A DNA stretch of 64,000 nucleotides. Origin: Bacteroidales bacterium. Lineage in GTDB: Bacteria; Bacteroidota; Bacteroidia; Bacteroidales; JAGOPY01. The position numbers were made by a program, and so were the translations under genes. The stretch is taken from contig JAGOPY010000005.1 in the NCBI GenBank assembly GCA_017991835.1, forward strand, positions 76,148-140,147, in the 5' to 3' direction. Below the pieces are notes generated by a model that was given only the letters and a program-made list of their open reading frames with translations, searched no databases and had not been told where the DNA came from. This document shows, in pieces, positions 10,401 to 17,900 of the stretch; position 1 is the stretch's first letter, and every line of letters begins with the position of its first letter.

Positions 10401-10507
10401 TCGGCGGTTTATTGTTTGGTTTGTTGCTGGTATTTATTTTCATTCCGGTGGTATATCTCATTCTTTATGGCGAAAGAAAAAGTACTAAATTATCCTTAAC
10501 CAAATAA
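7400..10507 (+). CDS. RND family efflux permease (AcrB/MexF-like)
   Basis: 1035 residues, the usual RND length. There are twelve predicted transmembrane helices in two halves, with large periplasmic loops after TM1 and TM7. The TM4 segment contains VVLDNSVVMLENI, the position of the proton-relay acidic residue in RND pumps. It forms a tripartite efflux pump with the two upstream genes. The co-transcribed FmdE, rhodanese and DGC genes, and the arsenic locus a few kilobases away, make a toxic metal or organic toxicant plausible cargo, but no CzcA-type ion-binding signature is clear, so the substrate is left open. Confidence 0.93.
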   Translation: MRLTTESIKRPAGTIMLMIVLIAIGTAGFFRLPTNLLPDITYPMVKVYVYWPGATPEQIENEVAAVIERKMATVDNLDYIESTSEEGVYTLLVNFDFSVDRDIAYQDVLAKMGLIRKELPPEILEPVVFKADPSQLPVVEILVSSSNMSLTQLRTWVENEFQEEFASVKGSAGTALSGGMTREIRVHLDLVKLQGYNISLQEILTRLKKENIDMVGGRVITGPRDYIIRTYGEFQSLQEIENLIVVKLGNNGKILLKDIAKIEDYHDLQRIRTKYNGKEGVRISIFKQADANAVTVSDLIAERLKILNDELPPSTRIDMIYDQAEYVRLSTRGVRDAMLMAAILVTLVTAFFLSGWKRVMSLILSLPVTLLGTFFFMEILGFSINIFTLGGLVVAMTVVLDNSVVMLENITRIQETEPTQTHQVSKGALQISGAIITATLTFLSLFVPFLLVPGLASLLFRELVVTIAIIIFLSMVVSLTVTPMFMALFYPEGKSVRMKHSMIARISDSFIRGLIFIYKPVLLWSLKLRWLVLLVFLILLVPGYTYLKKTGSEFLPQADDGLITVKVIMPTGTSMDETDRVLSRIEKIVSQQDYIFGYATLAGGKVWGLITTENSFEGELNIQMVPASDRPMSTDEYTQQLRPEIMKGMNQPGAILKVFHTKMKGIRQTGQFDLELEIMAPRSESMQNIFKQASAMRNELKDLDYLSGLDISLQLTKPEFQIKVDREKAFDLGLSYEDIGNTLKTLVGGTVATQYKEGSYYYPIRIITDEREVRSSSDLEKTFIQSPGGANIPLIAIAEVVKATGPVQIDRKDQDRIIKVTANVAGISVGDATADLKKQLKNYNLPPGYRLNYGGQSQMLAENMQQMAIILIFALFLGYAVMVIYFESFIKPFIIIIRIPLSLAGISYALYITGTPISVTALIGIIMLTGMEINNGVLLLTFIDELRAEGLSVVKAIQQAAIVRLRPILITDINSLFGLIPLAFTMGDGTEMLKPMAIVVIGGLLFGLLLVFIFIPVVYLILYGERKSTKLSLTK

Positions 10508-10510
10508 ATC

Positions 10511-11293
10511 ATGAAATTAAAATCAATAGGTTTCATAGGTTGTGGCAGAATTACCCGGATTATTCTCAGTGCCTGGAACAATAAGGGGATAGAATTAAGT
10601 TCGGTTATTGTCTGCGATCCGGATAAAGCATTGCTGATGCAACTGAAACGCCAGTTTCCAAAGATAAATATAACGGATTCCCAATTATTGTCAGCCGGAC
10701 AGGAATTTGTTTTCCTGGCTTTACATCCTCCTGCTATTCCTGATGTATTGGAAAACTTAAAAATGAATGTCTCTGCTAAAACTACGATTATTTCACTTGC
10801 CCCTAAAATAACCATCGAGAATATAGCTTCTGTTTTAAGTCAGGTGAAAAGCATTGTTCGGCTGATCCCTAACGCGACTTCCATAATTAATCAGGGATAT
10901 AATCCAATTAGTTTTGCAAAAGACGAGTCAGAAAAAACAAAGAAAGAAATTTTGAGAATTTTTCATCCACTGGGTCATATTTTTGAAGTCGAGCAGTCTG
11001 ACCTGGAGCGTTATGCAGTCCTCTCAGCTATGTTGCCAACTTATTTCTGGTTCCAAATCAAGGAATTGGTAAATATTGGCTGTCAAATCGGCCTGGCAAA
11101 TGACGAAAGCCGAAAAACAGTGAAGGAGTCACTCCTGTCCGCCATCAACACTTACTTTGACTCAGGGTTATCACCAGATGAAGTTATAGATTTGATACCT
11201 GTCAAACCACTTGGCGAATTTGAACCGGAAATCACTAAAGCATACTATGAAAAACTAATTGCTTTGTACGAAAAGATTAAATCTATAAAATAA
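10511..11293 (+). CDS. pyrroline-5-carboxylate reductase-like NAD(P)-dependent protein
   Basis: 260 residues. The N-terminal Rossmann fold has IGFIGCGRI at residues 5-13. The C-terminal all-helical domain has the ProC-type segment SGLSPDEVIDLIPVKPL near residue 217. The N-terminal motif has GCGRI where ProC normally has GCGNM. In an efflux and metal operon it is more likely a paralogue acting on another imine or F420-like substrate than the housekeeping proline enzyme (inference). Its start lies four bases after the RND stop and its end overlaps the next start by one base. Confidence 0.7.
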   Translation: MKLKSIGFIGCGRITRIILSAWNNKGIELSSVIVCDPDKALLMQLKRQFPKINITDSQLLSAGQEFVFLALHPPAIPDVLENLKMNVSAKTTIISLAPKITIENIASVLSQVKSIVRLIPNATSIINQGYNPISFAKDESEKTKKEILRIFHPLGHIFEVEQSDLERYAVLSAMLPTYFWFQIKELVNIGCQIGLANDESRKTVKESLLSAINTYFDSGLSPDEVIDLIPVKPLGEFEPEITKAYYEKLIALYEKIKSIK

Positions 11294-11646
11294 TGGAAAA
11301 CACCAATAAGATTCAAATCGTCAGTTGCAGCGGCGCTTCCAATACTGGTAAATATGCCGATGAAGTTGCCCGACGCCTGGCAGCCGATGGAGATGCCAGC
11401 ATGGTCTGCCTGGCCAAAGTCGCCATCGGGGACCAACCCTTGATCAATAAAATTAAGAATAACAACTCCAAAATTATTGTGCTCGATGGCTGCCCCTTCA
11501 ATTGCGCTGAAGTTATTCTTGGCCGGGAAGGCATTACCGATATTATCCATCTCAACACTACTGATTTTGGAATCATCAAAGGGAAAACGCCCTTCAGTAA
11601 TGAAAAAGCTGAGGAAATCATTCAATATATAAAAACACTGGCATGA
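11293..11646 (+). CDS. DGC domain putative zinc-binding protein
   Basis: 117 residues, matching the DGC-domain family of small Cys-rich proteins. SCSGASNTG lies near residue 9, a Cys near 38 (MVCLAK) and the name-giving DGCPFNC near residue 61; these cysteines probably bind zinc or another soft metal. Family members often neighbour arsenic, thioredoxin and permease genes. The start codon overlaps the stop of the ProC-like gene (ATAATGG) and its own stop overlaps the next start (ATGA), so expression is tightly coupled. Confidence 0.85.
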   Translation: MENTNKIQIVSCSGASNTGKYADEVARRLAADGDASMVCLAKVAIGDQPLINKIKNNNSKIIVLDGCPFNCAEVILGREGITDIIHLNTTDFGIIKGKTPFSNEKAEEIIQYIKTLA

Positions 11647-12050
11647 AATATTATAAATTTTCAGTTATGAGAGGCCTGTCGATTCTGGCTGCTATTTTTT
11701 TGGTGGCATGCGGCCATCTAACACCGGGATCATCCAGGGAGAATAAAACCGATGGCAAGGATGACCATGTTAAGGTGACGTTCATTGAACTGGGCTCTGT
11801 AAAATGTATTCCTTGCCAGAAAATGCAGGTCGTCATGAAATCCGTCGAGGAAAAATTTGGCGACCAGGTGAAAGTGGTTTTTTACGACGTCTGGACCCCT
11901 GAAGGGAAACCTTTTGCTGACCTCTATAATGTAAACTTAATCCCGACACAGGTATTTCTTGATAAACATGGTAAGGAATATGCCAGGCATGAGGGTTATT
12001 TTCCAGAAGAGGAATTAGTGAAAGTCCTGAATGAAAAGGGTGTCAAATAA
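11643..12050 (+). CDS. thioredoxin-family lipoprotein with CIPC motif
   Basis: 135 residues. The signal sequence ends in the lipobox LVAC near residue 23, then a thioredoxin fold with the redox motif KCIPCQK near residue 58 and the cis-proline segment LIPTQVFLD near residue 100. It is likely anchored in the envelope and reduces or exchanges disulfides there. It overlaps the DGC-protein gene by four bases. Typical thioredoxins have CGPC; CIPC is an acceptable redox variant. Confidence 0.85.
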   Translation: MKYYKFSVMRGLSILAAIFLVACGHLTPGSSRENKTDGKDDHVKVTFIELGSVKCIPCQKMQVVMKSVEEKFGDQVKVVFYDVWTPEGKPFADLYNVNLIPTQVFLDKHGKEYARHEGYFPEEELVKVLNEKGVK

Positions 12051-12063
12051 CTGAAATTTCCGC

Positions 12064-13131
12064 ATGAAAAAAATTAGCTCGCTTTTTTTTATGTTTTTGA
12101 TCCTGTCAGGACTCCAGGCTCAGCATGATTCCACCTTCAAACCTTCAGGGAAAGTGATCATACAGGTCATTGATCGTACTTTATATGAAACCGACGGTAA
12201 TACGGAAAAGTATGGTATGTACATCAATCGGGCATTTTTTGGTTACCGCTATACATTTCATCAGAAATGGTCGGGAGCAGTGGTTATTGATGCCGGAAGA
12301 CCTACTGTTTTTGGCAATTTCACGGTAAACGATACTTCAGGGAATGCACTGCCGGTTACCTATGATTATTCTGAAGGGAGCTATTACACCATTATGCTCA
12401 AATTCGCTTATTTGGAATTCAATCCAAATTCAAAACTCAAATTCCAGGCTGGAGGGATCTTGCAAAATCATTACATCACCCAGGAAAAATTCTGGGGATA
12501 TCGCTATATTCTGGAGACTTTCCAGGACAGGTATTACCGCACTCCCAGCAGTGACCTGGGTTTTATTGCCTATTATTCGCCTCTGGAATGGTTGTCAATG
12601 GATGCAGCCATCACCAATGGAGAAGGTATGCGGATAAACCAGGAATCTTTTGGCAATGTGAAGTATGCTGCCGGCGTAGATGTCAAGCCTGCTAAAGGTT
12701 GGGTAAACCGTATTTATTTTGATGCCGTGCCTTCCGATAACCCGTTACATCAGGCAACAAGGCAATTGCTCTCATATTTTACCGGATACCGTTTGCCCGG
12801 AGCGTTCAGGATCGGCGCCGAGTATAACTACTTCTGGAATTATGCGAACATGGAGGAAAATGATTTGTACGGATTTTCAGTGTTCGGTTCTTATGAAATG
12901 AAAGAGTGGCTTGAGTTCTTTGCCAGGTATGATAATTTAAAATCCAACACCTTAACCGGCGCTTCCGATCCCTGGCACTGGTCTAAAGACGGCCAGGCCT
13001 TCATTGCCGGGATTCACTATAACCCTGTTAAGAATATTGCTCTATCACTTAGCTACCAGGGCTGGAAACCCGATGATCCTTCCAGAGATTATTCAAATAC
13101 ATTTGCGTTGAGTTTTGAATTTAAGTTATGA
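12064..13131 (+). CDS. outer-membrane porin-like beta-barrel
   Basis: 355 residues with a signal peptide (about 1-19) and a porin-like series of amphipathic beta-strands rich in Tyr, Phe and Trp, ending FEFKL. The overall pattern resembles phosphate-selective porin O/P-type barrels of Bacteroidota, but I see no diagnostic substrate motif. It lies 13 bases after the thioredoxin gene and overlaps the extended reading frame of the next lipoprotein gene. Confidence 0.7.
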   Translation: MKKISSLFFMFLILSGLQAQHDSTFKPSGKVIIQVIDRTLYETDGNTEKYGMYINRAFFGYRYTFHQKWSGAVVIDAGRPTVFGNFTVNDTSGNALPVTYDYSEGSYYTIMLKFAYLEFNPNSKLKFQAGGILQNHYITQEKFWGYRYILETFQDRYYRTPSSDLGFIAYYSPLEWLSMDAAITNGEGMRINQESFGNVKYAAGVDVKPAKGWVNRIYFDAVPSDNPLHQATRQLLSYFTGYRLPGAFRIGAEYNYFWNYANMEENDLYGFSVFGSYEMKEWLEFFARYDNLKSNTLTGASDPWHWSKDGQAFIAGIHYNPVKNIALSLSYQGWKPDDPSRDYSNTFALSFEFKL

Positions 13132-13159
13132 TACAGCTTTTTCGATTATGGTAACTGAT

Positions 13160-13522
13160 ATGAAAATTGCCTTTCCGTTCATCCTGACACTGGCCTTGTT
13201 AATGGCTGGATGTAATAAAGAGAAAGATAATCCTGATGCGGATCCATCTGACAAACTTGCCTTAGACAGCCTTGTTGCCACAAAAAAACATATTGTCACC
13301 TGGGAAGAGATAACCGTTAAAGCTTATGCCAGGGGTCAAAACCTGAAATTTGAATGGTACACCAACCACGGCAGCATGGTTGCCCTGGATTCAGTCACGG
13401 TCCTTTACTGGGCCTGCCCGACCTGCGAAGGCCTGAATGTCATTGAATGCACCGTGTCAAATGAATTCGGAAGCATCTCCGATACTGTAATGATTCAAGT
13501 AGATCCTGACCATGTCCCATAA
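13160..13522 (+). CDS. small lipoprotein with Ig/PKD-like domain
   Basis: 120 residues from the ATG at 13160. That start gives a clean lipoprotein signal with lipobox MAGC at residues 15-18; the frame is open back to 13115 but the extra residues break the signal. The rest has a beta-sandwich (Ig- or PKD-like) character: WEEITVKAYARG, FEWYTNHGS and a WACPTCEG segment whose two cysteines could form a disulfide or metal site. Its end overlaps the next gene by 11 bases. Function unknown. Confidence 0.7.
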   Translation: MKIAFPFILTLALLMAGCNKEKDNPDADPSDKLALDSLVATKKHIVTWEEITVKAYARGQNLKFEWYTNHGSMVALDSVTVLYWACPTCEGLNVIECTVSNEFGSISDTVMIQVDPDHVP

Positions 13523-14501
13523 ATTTCTGTTTTTAATTCCCGTCTTGGCCATCTTATCTATAAAAGGGTTTGGCCAATGCTGTTCCGCGGGTAATCCGCT
13601 GGGCAGTAATGGTATAAATGATGGATTGCCGGTTAAGGAATGGCAGTTTATGACTTCTTACAGACATAGCTTGTCAAAACAATATTACCATAAGGATCAT
13701 AAGGTGGAAGTTCCGCTGGTTGATAAAAGTTATTATGATTATCAAAGTTTTTCCGTTGGCTATGGCATTTTGAAATGGATGAACATAAACGCTGAGATCG
13801 GATATTTTTACAACAAGACCCAAATCCTTGAGCCTGGGCAGGTGACTGATGAGATTCGTGCACAGGGCATTGGAGACCTGGCTGTTAATCTCCGGTTCCT
13901 GCCTGTTAAATCGCTGAGAAAGTACTCGCAATTGATTGTTTCCGGCGGGGTCCGGATACCGGTAGGGGCATTCGATGAACAGATTGACGGGGTAACTGTA
14001 CCGGTATCTCTGCAGCCCTCTTCCGGGGCATTAAAGATCAACGCAAGTTTGTATTATTCAACGCCCTTCATTAGCCCTGATTTTACAATTAATACATTTG
14101 CTATCTATGAATACAGCAACACCATCGAAGAAGGATATTTTATTTATCAGTATGGGGATTTTTTTCAGTTCAGTGGAGGGATGCAATATAATGTTAAAAA
14201 ACTCCTTTCATTTTCACTCAATCTGAAATATGAATTCCGCGGTAAGGATCAGCGAGAGAATGAAATGGTCGTTGAATCATCCGGAAGTCACCTGGTTCTG
14301 ATCAACCCGCAAATTAATTACAATTTTAAACGGGGATGGAGCATCATGCTTTTGTCCGACCTGCCGGTCTACAAATATGTAAATGGTGAGCAGCTTACCA
14401 ATAGTTATGCTTTACAATGTTCATTGTTTAAGAGAATAACTTTTGTTGGGGCAAAGGTTAAAAAAAAGGCTGAATCCAGATCCGGATCAGCCTTTCATTA
14501 A
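13512..14501 (+). CDS. outer-membrane transporter-like beta-barrel with N-terminal QCCSAGNP motif
   Basis: 329 residues with a signal peptide (about 1-21), an unusual QCCSAGNP motif directly after the predicted cleavage site, then a beta-barrel of the kind often annotated as a transporter or MetA-pathway phenol-degradation-like protein. The adjacent CC at the mature N-terminus could bind a soft metal or lie in a disulfide. It is the last gene of the plus-strand run, and its final codons form one arm of a terminator hairpin. Confidence 0.7.
   Translation: MSHKFLFLIPVLAILSIKGFGQCCSAGNPLGSNGINDGLPVKEWQFMTSYRHSLSKQYYHKDHKVEVPLVDKSYYDYQSFSVGYGILKWMNINAEIGYFYNKTQILEPGQVTDEIRAQGIGDLAVNLRFLPVKSLRKYSQLIVSGGVRIPVGAFDEQIDGVTVPVSLQPSSGALKINASLYYSTPFISPDFTINTFAIYEYSNTIEEGYFIYQYGDFFQFSGGMQYNVKKLLSFSLNLKYEFRGKDQRENEMVVESSGSHLVLINPQINYNFKRGWSIMLLSDLPVYKYVNGEQLTNSYALQCSLFKRITFVGAKVKKKAESRSGSAFH
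14467..14498. terminator. terminator between convergent genes, overlapping a stop codon
   Basis: A nine-base stem, AAAGGCTGA pairing with TCAGCCTTT, encloses a short loop. The 3' arm lies inside the last codons of the beta-barrel gene ending at 14501. The convergent cytochrome gene ends at 14532, so this hairpin can serve the plus strand and perhaps both. Confidence 0.55.
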
Positions 14502-14531
14502 TCAACACTGCTCTATGAAAGCAAATGAAAT

Positions 14532-15893
14532 TTATAAGTGAAGAATTTTATTCATGCTGGTCTTTCCATCAACCTCCATTACACAATAAAGGATGCCAGA
14601 TGGTAATCCTTCTCCCGGAAGAGTGAACTCATAGGATCCAGGGTCCTGTTGTCCCTGTGAATATGAATTCAATTGCCTGCCGGAGGTATCCAGAATACGG
14701 AATGAAACTATTGAATTCTTTTTAAGCTGGTAAGTAATTTTAGTAGAACCTGTAAATGGGTTGGGATAATTCTGAAGCAGTGTGAATGACAGCTCTATAT
14801 CTCCCAGGCCCGATGGAAAACGGGTAAACCCGAGCTTGGCCATTGTAGCTGAGTCAAGAGGTTCTGCAAAATACAAATGAGAATTGTCAACTTCTGATTT
14901 CAAATATTCCCAGGCAGTTGGATCCGAGGGAAAAATGTTAGGATCCCCGGTGTACGTGGCAAAGTCCAGCTTAAGAGCTGTTTTCCAGTCTCCCGGAATA
15001 GGTACAATACCTGTTGGCCCGGCAATTTTCTTGGTCTCTGCATTCCATGTGGTCATGGTTATAAAACCTGTCGTGTTATATTCTTCGATAGCGGCATTTA
15101 GCCCTCCCATGTCATGGTGGCAATCGGAACATTCCGTTGCATTTTTTGCAATAGCATGCGAGTGATAGGAGGAAATAATGTAGTTGGTCTTGCCGTCGTA
15201 TGTATGCGTCATAAAACCTCCCAACCTGACCAGGCCATCTTTCTTCACCAGAAGTTTATAATTTTTAATCTGGTTAATGGCCCTGTTTTTACCCGTAGCA
15301 AGAAGGCTTTCAAAATGGCAACTGGCACAAGTTAAAACGCTAACAGCATGACAAGCCGCACAATCGACTTTTCCACTGTGCATGGTGTGGTGCGAACCTG
15401 ATAAACTGCTGTGACAGTCTTCGCAAGCGACTTTTATAGCGCCTTCCTGCTTTAAAGAAACATAGGCAACACCATCGTCACCATGCAATTCTTCTTTACT
15501 GTGGCAATCGACACATACCATACCTGCTGCCTGATGAACATCAACTCCAGGATAAGCAGCCCTCTCATATACCTGGCGATTGTGACAATTTAAGCAGGTT
15601 TGCTCTGCAACTGCGGTACCTGCATTGAAATCATGGCAATCGGCACAACTTGGAGCATAAGTTTCCGGTAGTATAGTGTCGCCGTTCGGGAAATGCTCCG
15701 TTGTAGAATGGCACTTTTTGCAACTCAGGTCCTCCATAGGGATTCCTGTAATGAGCTCCATGCCGCCGTTTGCTACTTTGTAGGCATCACCTTTGCCTTC
15801 GCGAGTAGCATGAAGGCTGGTACTGAAATTGGACTGACCTAATGCAATTATTCCAATCAGAATAAAACTGCTAAAAAGTAAAAAATTTTTCAT
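14532..15893 (-). CDS. octaheme c-type cytochrome with T9SS type A sorting domain
   Basis: 453 residues with a signal peptide (about 1-19). There are eight CXXCH heme-binding motifs, starting at residues 58, 83, 100, 127, 157, 178, 189 and 255. Residues from about 365 form a typical T9SS type A sorting domain: LLQNYPNPF, a beta-sandwich, and a C-terminal MNKILHL. The sequence therefore predicts an octaheme electron-transfer protein sent through the outer membrane by T9SS and anchored on or released from the cell surface. It resembles no octaheme nitrite or tetrathionate reductase closely enough for me to name a substrate. It is convergent to the metal/efflux operon and has its own promoter-like region upstream. 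Confidence 0.88.
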   Translation of the reverse strand: MKNFLLFSSFILIGIIALGQSNFSTSLHATREGKGDAYKVANGGMELITGIPMEDLSCKKCHSTTEHFPNGDTILPETYAPSCADCHDFNAGTAVAEQTCLNCHNRQVYERAAYPGVDVHQAAGMVCVDCHSKEELHGDDGVAYVSLKQEGAIKVACEDCHSSLSGSHHTMHSGKVDCAACHAVSVLTCASCHFESLLATGKNRAINQIKNYKLLVKKDGLVRLGGFMTHTYDGKTNYIISSYHSHAIAKNATECSDCHHDMGGLNAAIEEYNTTGFITMTTWNAETKKIAGPTGIVPIPGDWKTALKLDFATYTGDPNIFPSDPTAWEYLKSEVDNSHLYFAEPLDSATMAKLGFTRFPSGLGDIELSFTLLQNYPNPFTGSTKITYQLKKNSIVSFRILDTSGRQLNSYSQGQQDPGSYEFTLPGEGLPSGILYCVMEVDGKTSMNKILHL

Positions 15894-15942
15894 TGGCTTA
15901 TTTTTTTGGTTTTGAGATTAATCATGATACCTAAACTTACTT

Positions 15943-15980
15943 CGCTCAAATGATTCAGTTCAAAATTTATTGATCAGATA
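15943..15980 (-). promoter_or_regulatory. candidate Bacteroidota promoter for the octaheme cytochrome
   Basis: On the minus strand TTTTG is followed after about 21 bases by TAAGTTTA, close to the TTTG / TAnnTTTG pattern, about 50 bases upstream of the cytochrome ATG. The whole gene-free stretch 15894-16111 is AT-rich and divergent, so it probably holds promoters for both flanking genes. Position is approximate. Confidence 0.35.
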
Positions 15981-16111
15981 AATTTTTAAGTAAATTTAAA
16001 CAATTATTATATTTCATATTTTTACGAAATACGAAATATTTATAATTTAGAAGGATTCTATTTTAATAAAGCAAAATTTTATTTTCGACCTCTTTCCGAC
16101 ATTTATATTTT

Positions 16112-16615
16112 ATGAAAACCAAAAACTTTTCAACCTTTTTACTTTTATTGTTTTCAGCACTTTGCATTCATTTGCAAGCCCAAAGCCCGATCCCCGATGT
16201 TCAGATCAAAACAATAGATGGTGAAACCACATCCAGTACATTAATGCATAATGATGGGAAGCCATTTATACTCTGTTTCTGGAAATCCTGTTGTAATTCA
16301 TCTTTAAAATTCATGGATGCTTTGAATGAGGCATATCCTGATCTTGTGGAAGAATATGATATAAAGGTTTTTGCAGTTTCCATCGATGACTCACGTTCAT
16401 CGGATAGAGTTAAGCCACTTGTTAATGGAAATAGCTGGGAATTTGATTTTTATCTTGATTCCAATATGGAATTGGCCAGAGCCATGAATATCAGTCTAAC
16501 TCCTCATTGTATTGTGTACGATGGAGCGAACAATATTATATGGAAGAAGTCAGTCTGCATGGAAGGGGATGAGTCGGTTATCGAAGGAGAACTAAGCAAG
16601 ATTGAAAGTCAGTAA
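16112..16615 (+). CDS. secreted thioredoxin-like (TlpA/AhpC-type) protein with altered active site
   Basis: 167 residues with a signal peptide (about 1-23) and a TlpA/peroxiredoxin-like fold: PIPDVQIKTIDGE, then FILCFWKSCCNSSLKFM, and the cis-Pro segment LTPHCIVYDG. Family members normally have WxxWCxxC at this site; here it is WKSCCNSS, so the usual CXXC pair is replaced by an adjacent CC. Redox action through a vicinal pair, or soft-metal binding, are alternatives (inference). It stands alone between the cytochrome promoter region and the ars locus. Confidence 0.75.
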   Translation: MKTKNFSTFLLLLFSALCIHLQAQSPIPDVQIKTIDGETTSSTLMHNDGKPFILCFWKSCCNSSLKFMDALNEAYPDLVEEYDIKVFAVSIDDSRSSDRVKPLVNGNSWEFDFYLDSNMELARAMNISLTPHCIVYDGANNIIWKKSVCMEGDESVIEGELSKIESQ

Positions 16616-16716
16616 ATCATGATTTTACAGAACTGAGAATAATTAAGCCTATCAACTCCTGTGGAAGCAGGGTTGTATTCCCAAAATATATTCATTCTAA
16701 ATTAGAAAAAAACATA

Positions 16717-16757
16717 ACGTAATTATACGTCATTTCAAATATTGATGTATTTTTACG
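16717..16757 (+). promoter_or_regulatory. candidate ArsR operator/promoter region
   Basis: Holds an inverted repeat ACGTA-N4-TACGT (16717-16730), a second TCAA-N3-TTGA inverted repeat (about 16735-16745), and a -7-like TATTTTTA just upstream of the ArsR start. ArsR/SmtB repressors usually bind imperfect palindromes at their own promoters, so this is the expected operator position. Confidence 0.45.
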
Positions 16758-16771
16758 TCAAAATTATATCC

Positions 16772-17107
16772 ATGCCACAAGCTAAAATTGAATTATTCGA
16801 CACTGAACTGCAGACCGCATCCATGTTTTTAAAAGCATTGAGCCATCCGGCCAGATTGATGATTGTAAAATTCCTGGCTGACTGTAAAAGTTGTTATACC
16901 GGCGATATTTCCTCAGAACTGCCATTGAGCAGGACTACCATCAACCAGCATTTGGATGAACTCCGAAAAGCAGGGCTGATATTGGGACATATTACAGGAA
17001 ACAAAACCAGTTACTGCATCAACCAGGAGAGAATCGCTGAAATGAAAGCCGTTATTGCAGCTTATCTCGATGAACTTGATATTTCGGTTCCTTTCAAATG
17101 TGAATGA
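16772..17107 (+). CDS. arsR: ArsR/SmtB family transcriptional regulator
   Basis: 111 residues from the ATG at 16772. The frame is open to 16742, but the upstream part overlaps the operator-like repeats and is not conserved-looking. Winged helix-turn-helix: LKALSHPARLMIVKFLADC, then LSRTTINQHLDELRKAGLI. The cysteines CKSC (about residues 38-41) lie where the ELCVCDL metal site of classical ArsR falls, and a further Cys sits at the C-terminus (KCE); these are candidate As(III)/Sb(III) ligands. It is first gene of the arsenic operon and presumably represses it. Confidence 0.88.
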   Translation: MPQAKIELFDTELQTASMFLKALSHPARLMIVKFLADCKSCYTGDISSELPLSRTTINQHLDELRKAGLILGHITGNKTSYCINQERIAEMKAVIAAYLDELDISVPFKCE

Positions 17108-17144
17108 CATTAATTATTTATAAAACCAACTTAAAGAAATCATT

Positions 17145-17888
17145 ATGAAAACACGTACATTAATCCTTTTTTTGGCCGTGGCAGTATTTAGCCTGCAGGC
17201 TTCGGCAACGGTAAAGAGCGACCTCGAAACAGCCAACAAAAACGGAAATTCCGTTTTCCTGGTGGTGTCCGATCCGAATGTGACCGGAACCGATAAAGCC
17301 ATGGAAATAGCTGACAAAGCGAAAGCGAGCATAACAAAATCCATCGTTGTACAAATGAACCGTTCTGATGCATCCAATTCGGAGTTAGTCACCAAATACC
17401 GTCTTGCCGGGGCACCATTGCCTCTTATCCTTGTGATCGCTTCAAATGGCGTAGTAACCGCAGGATATGCGCTCGCCCAGGCCACACCTGAATTACTGGT
17501 AAAGGCTGTCCCTTCACCAAAAAAATCTGAGGTATTAAAATCTTTGAGCGATGGTAAGTCAGTCTTCATTGTCGTAACTGGCAAGTCAATGGCAGAGAAA
17601 ACTACCATCATGAATACCTGCCAGCAGGCCTGCATTGAGATGGAGAATAATGCCAAAATGATCGAAATCAGTCTTGACGATCCTAAAGAAAGCCAGTTCC
17701 TCACAGAACTGAAAGTGAATATCACAGCTAAAGAACCGACTACCTACGTAATAAACTCAAAAGGCCAGCTTACAGGAACATTCACCGATGATGTGAATAC
17801 TAACACTTTAGTGGCTTCCGCAAAAAAGGTTGCAGCCTCTGGTTGTTGTCCTCCCGGCAGTGGCAAAAGTTGTGGGCCCACCAAATAG
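17145..17888 (+). CDS. secreted tandem thioredoxin-fold protein with Cys-rich tail
   Basis: 247 residues with a signal peptide (about 1-21). Two repeated thioredoxin-like halves are visible (SVFLVVSDPNVTG near 33 and SVFIVVTGKSMAE near 140; APLPLILVIASNG near 89 and EPTTYVINSKG near 198). The first half has no CXXC; the second has CQQAC. The C-terminus ends with GCCPPGSGKSCGPTK. Being in an ars operon and exported, it may bind arsenite or pass electrons in the periplasm, which is inference. I do not know a characterised homologue. Confidence 0.7.
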   Translation: MKTRTLILFLAVAVFSLQASATVKSDLETANKNGNSVFLVVSDPNVTGTDKAMEIADKAKASITKSIVVQMNRSDASNSELVTKYRLAGAPLPLILVIASNGVVTAGYALAQATPELLVKAVPSPKKSEVLKSLSDGKSVFIVVTGKSMAEKTTIMNTCQQACIEMENNAKMIEISLDDPKESQFLTELKVNITAKEPTTYVINSKGQLTGTFTDDVNTNTLVASAKKVAASGCCPPGSGKSCGPTK

Positions 17889-17900
17889 AAAAATAATCCT

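Noticed and set aside
10511..11293. Housekeeping proline biosynthesis gene proC
   Set aside because: Context is an efflux/metal operon and the nucleotide-binding motif differs from typical ProC, so the symbol is withheld.
17114..17725. 203-residue minus-strand open frame opposite the tandem thioredoxin-fold gene
   Set aside because: Antisense shadow; the plus-strand protein has a signal peptide, repeats and a meaningful Cys tail.
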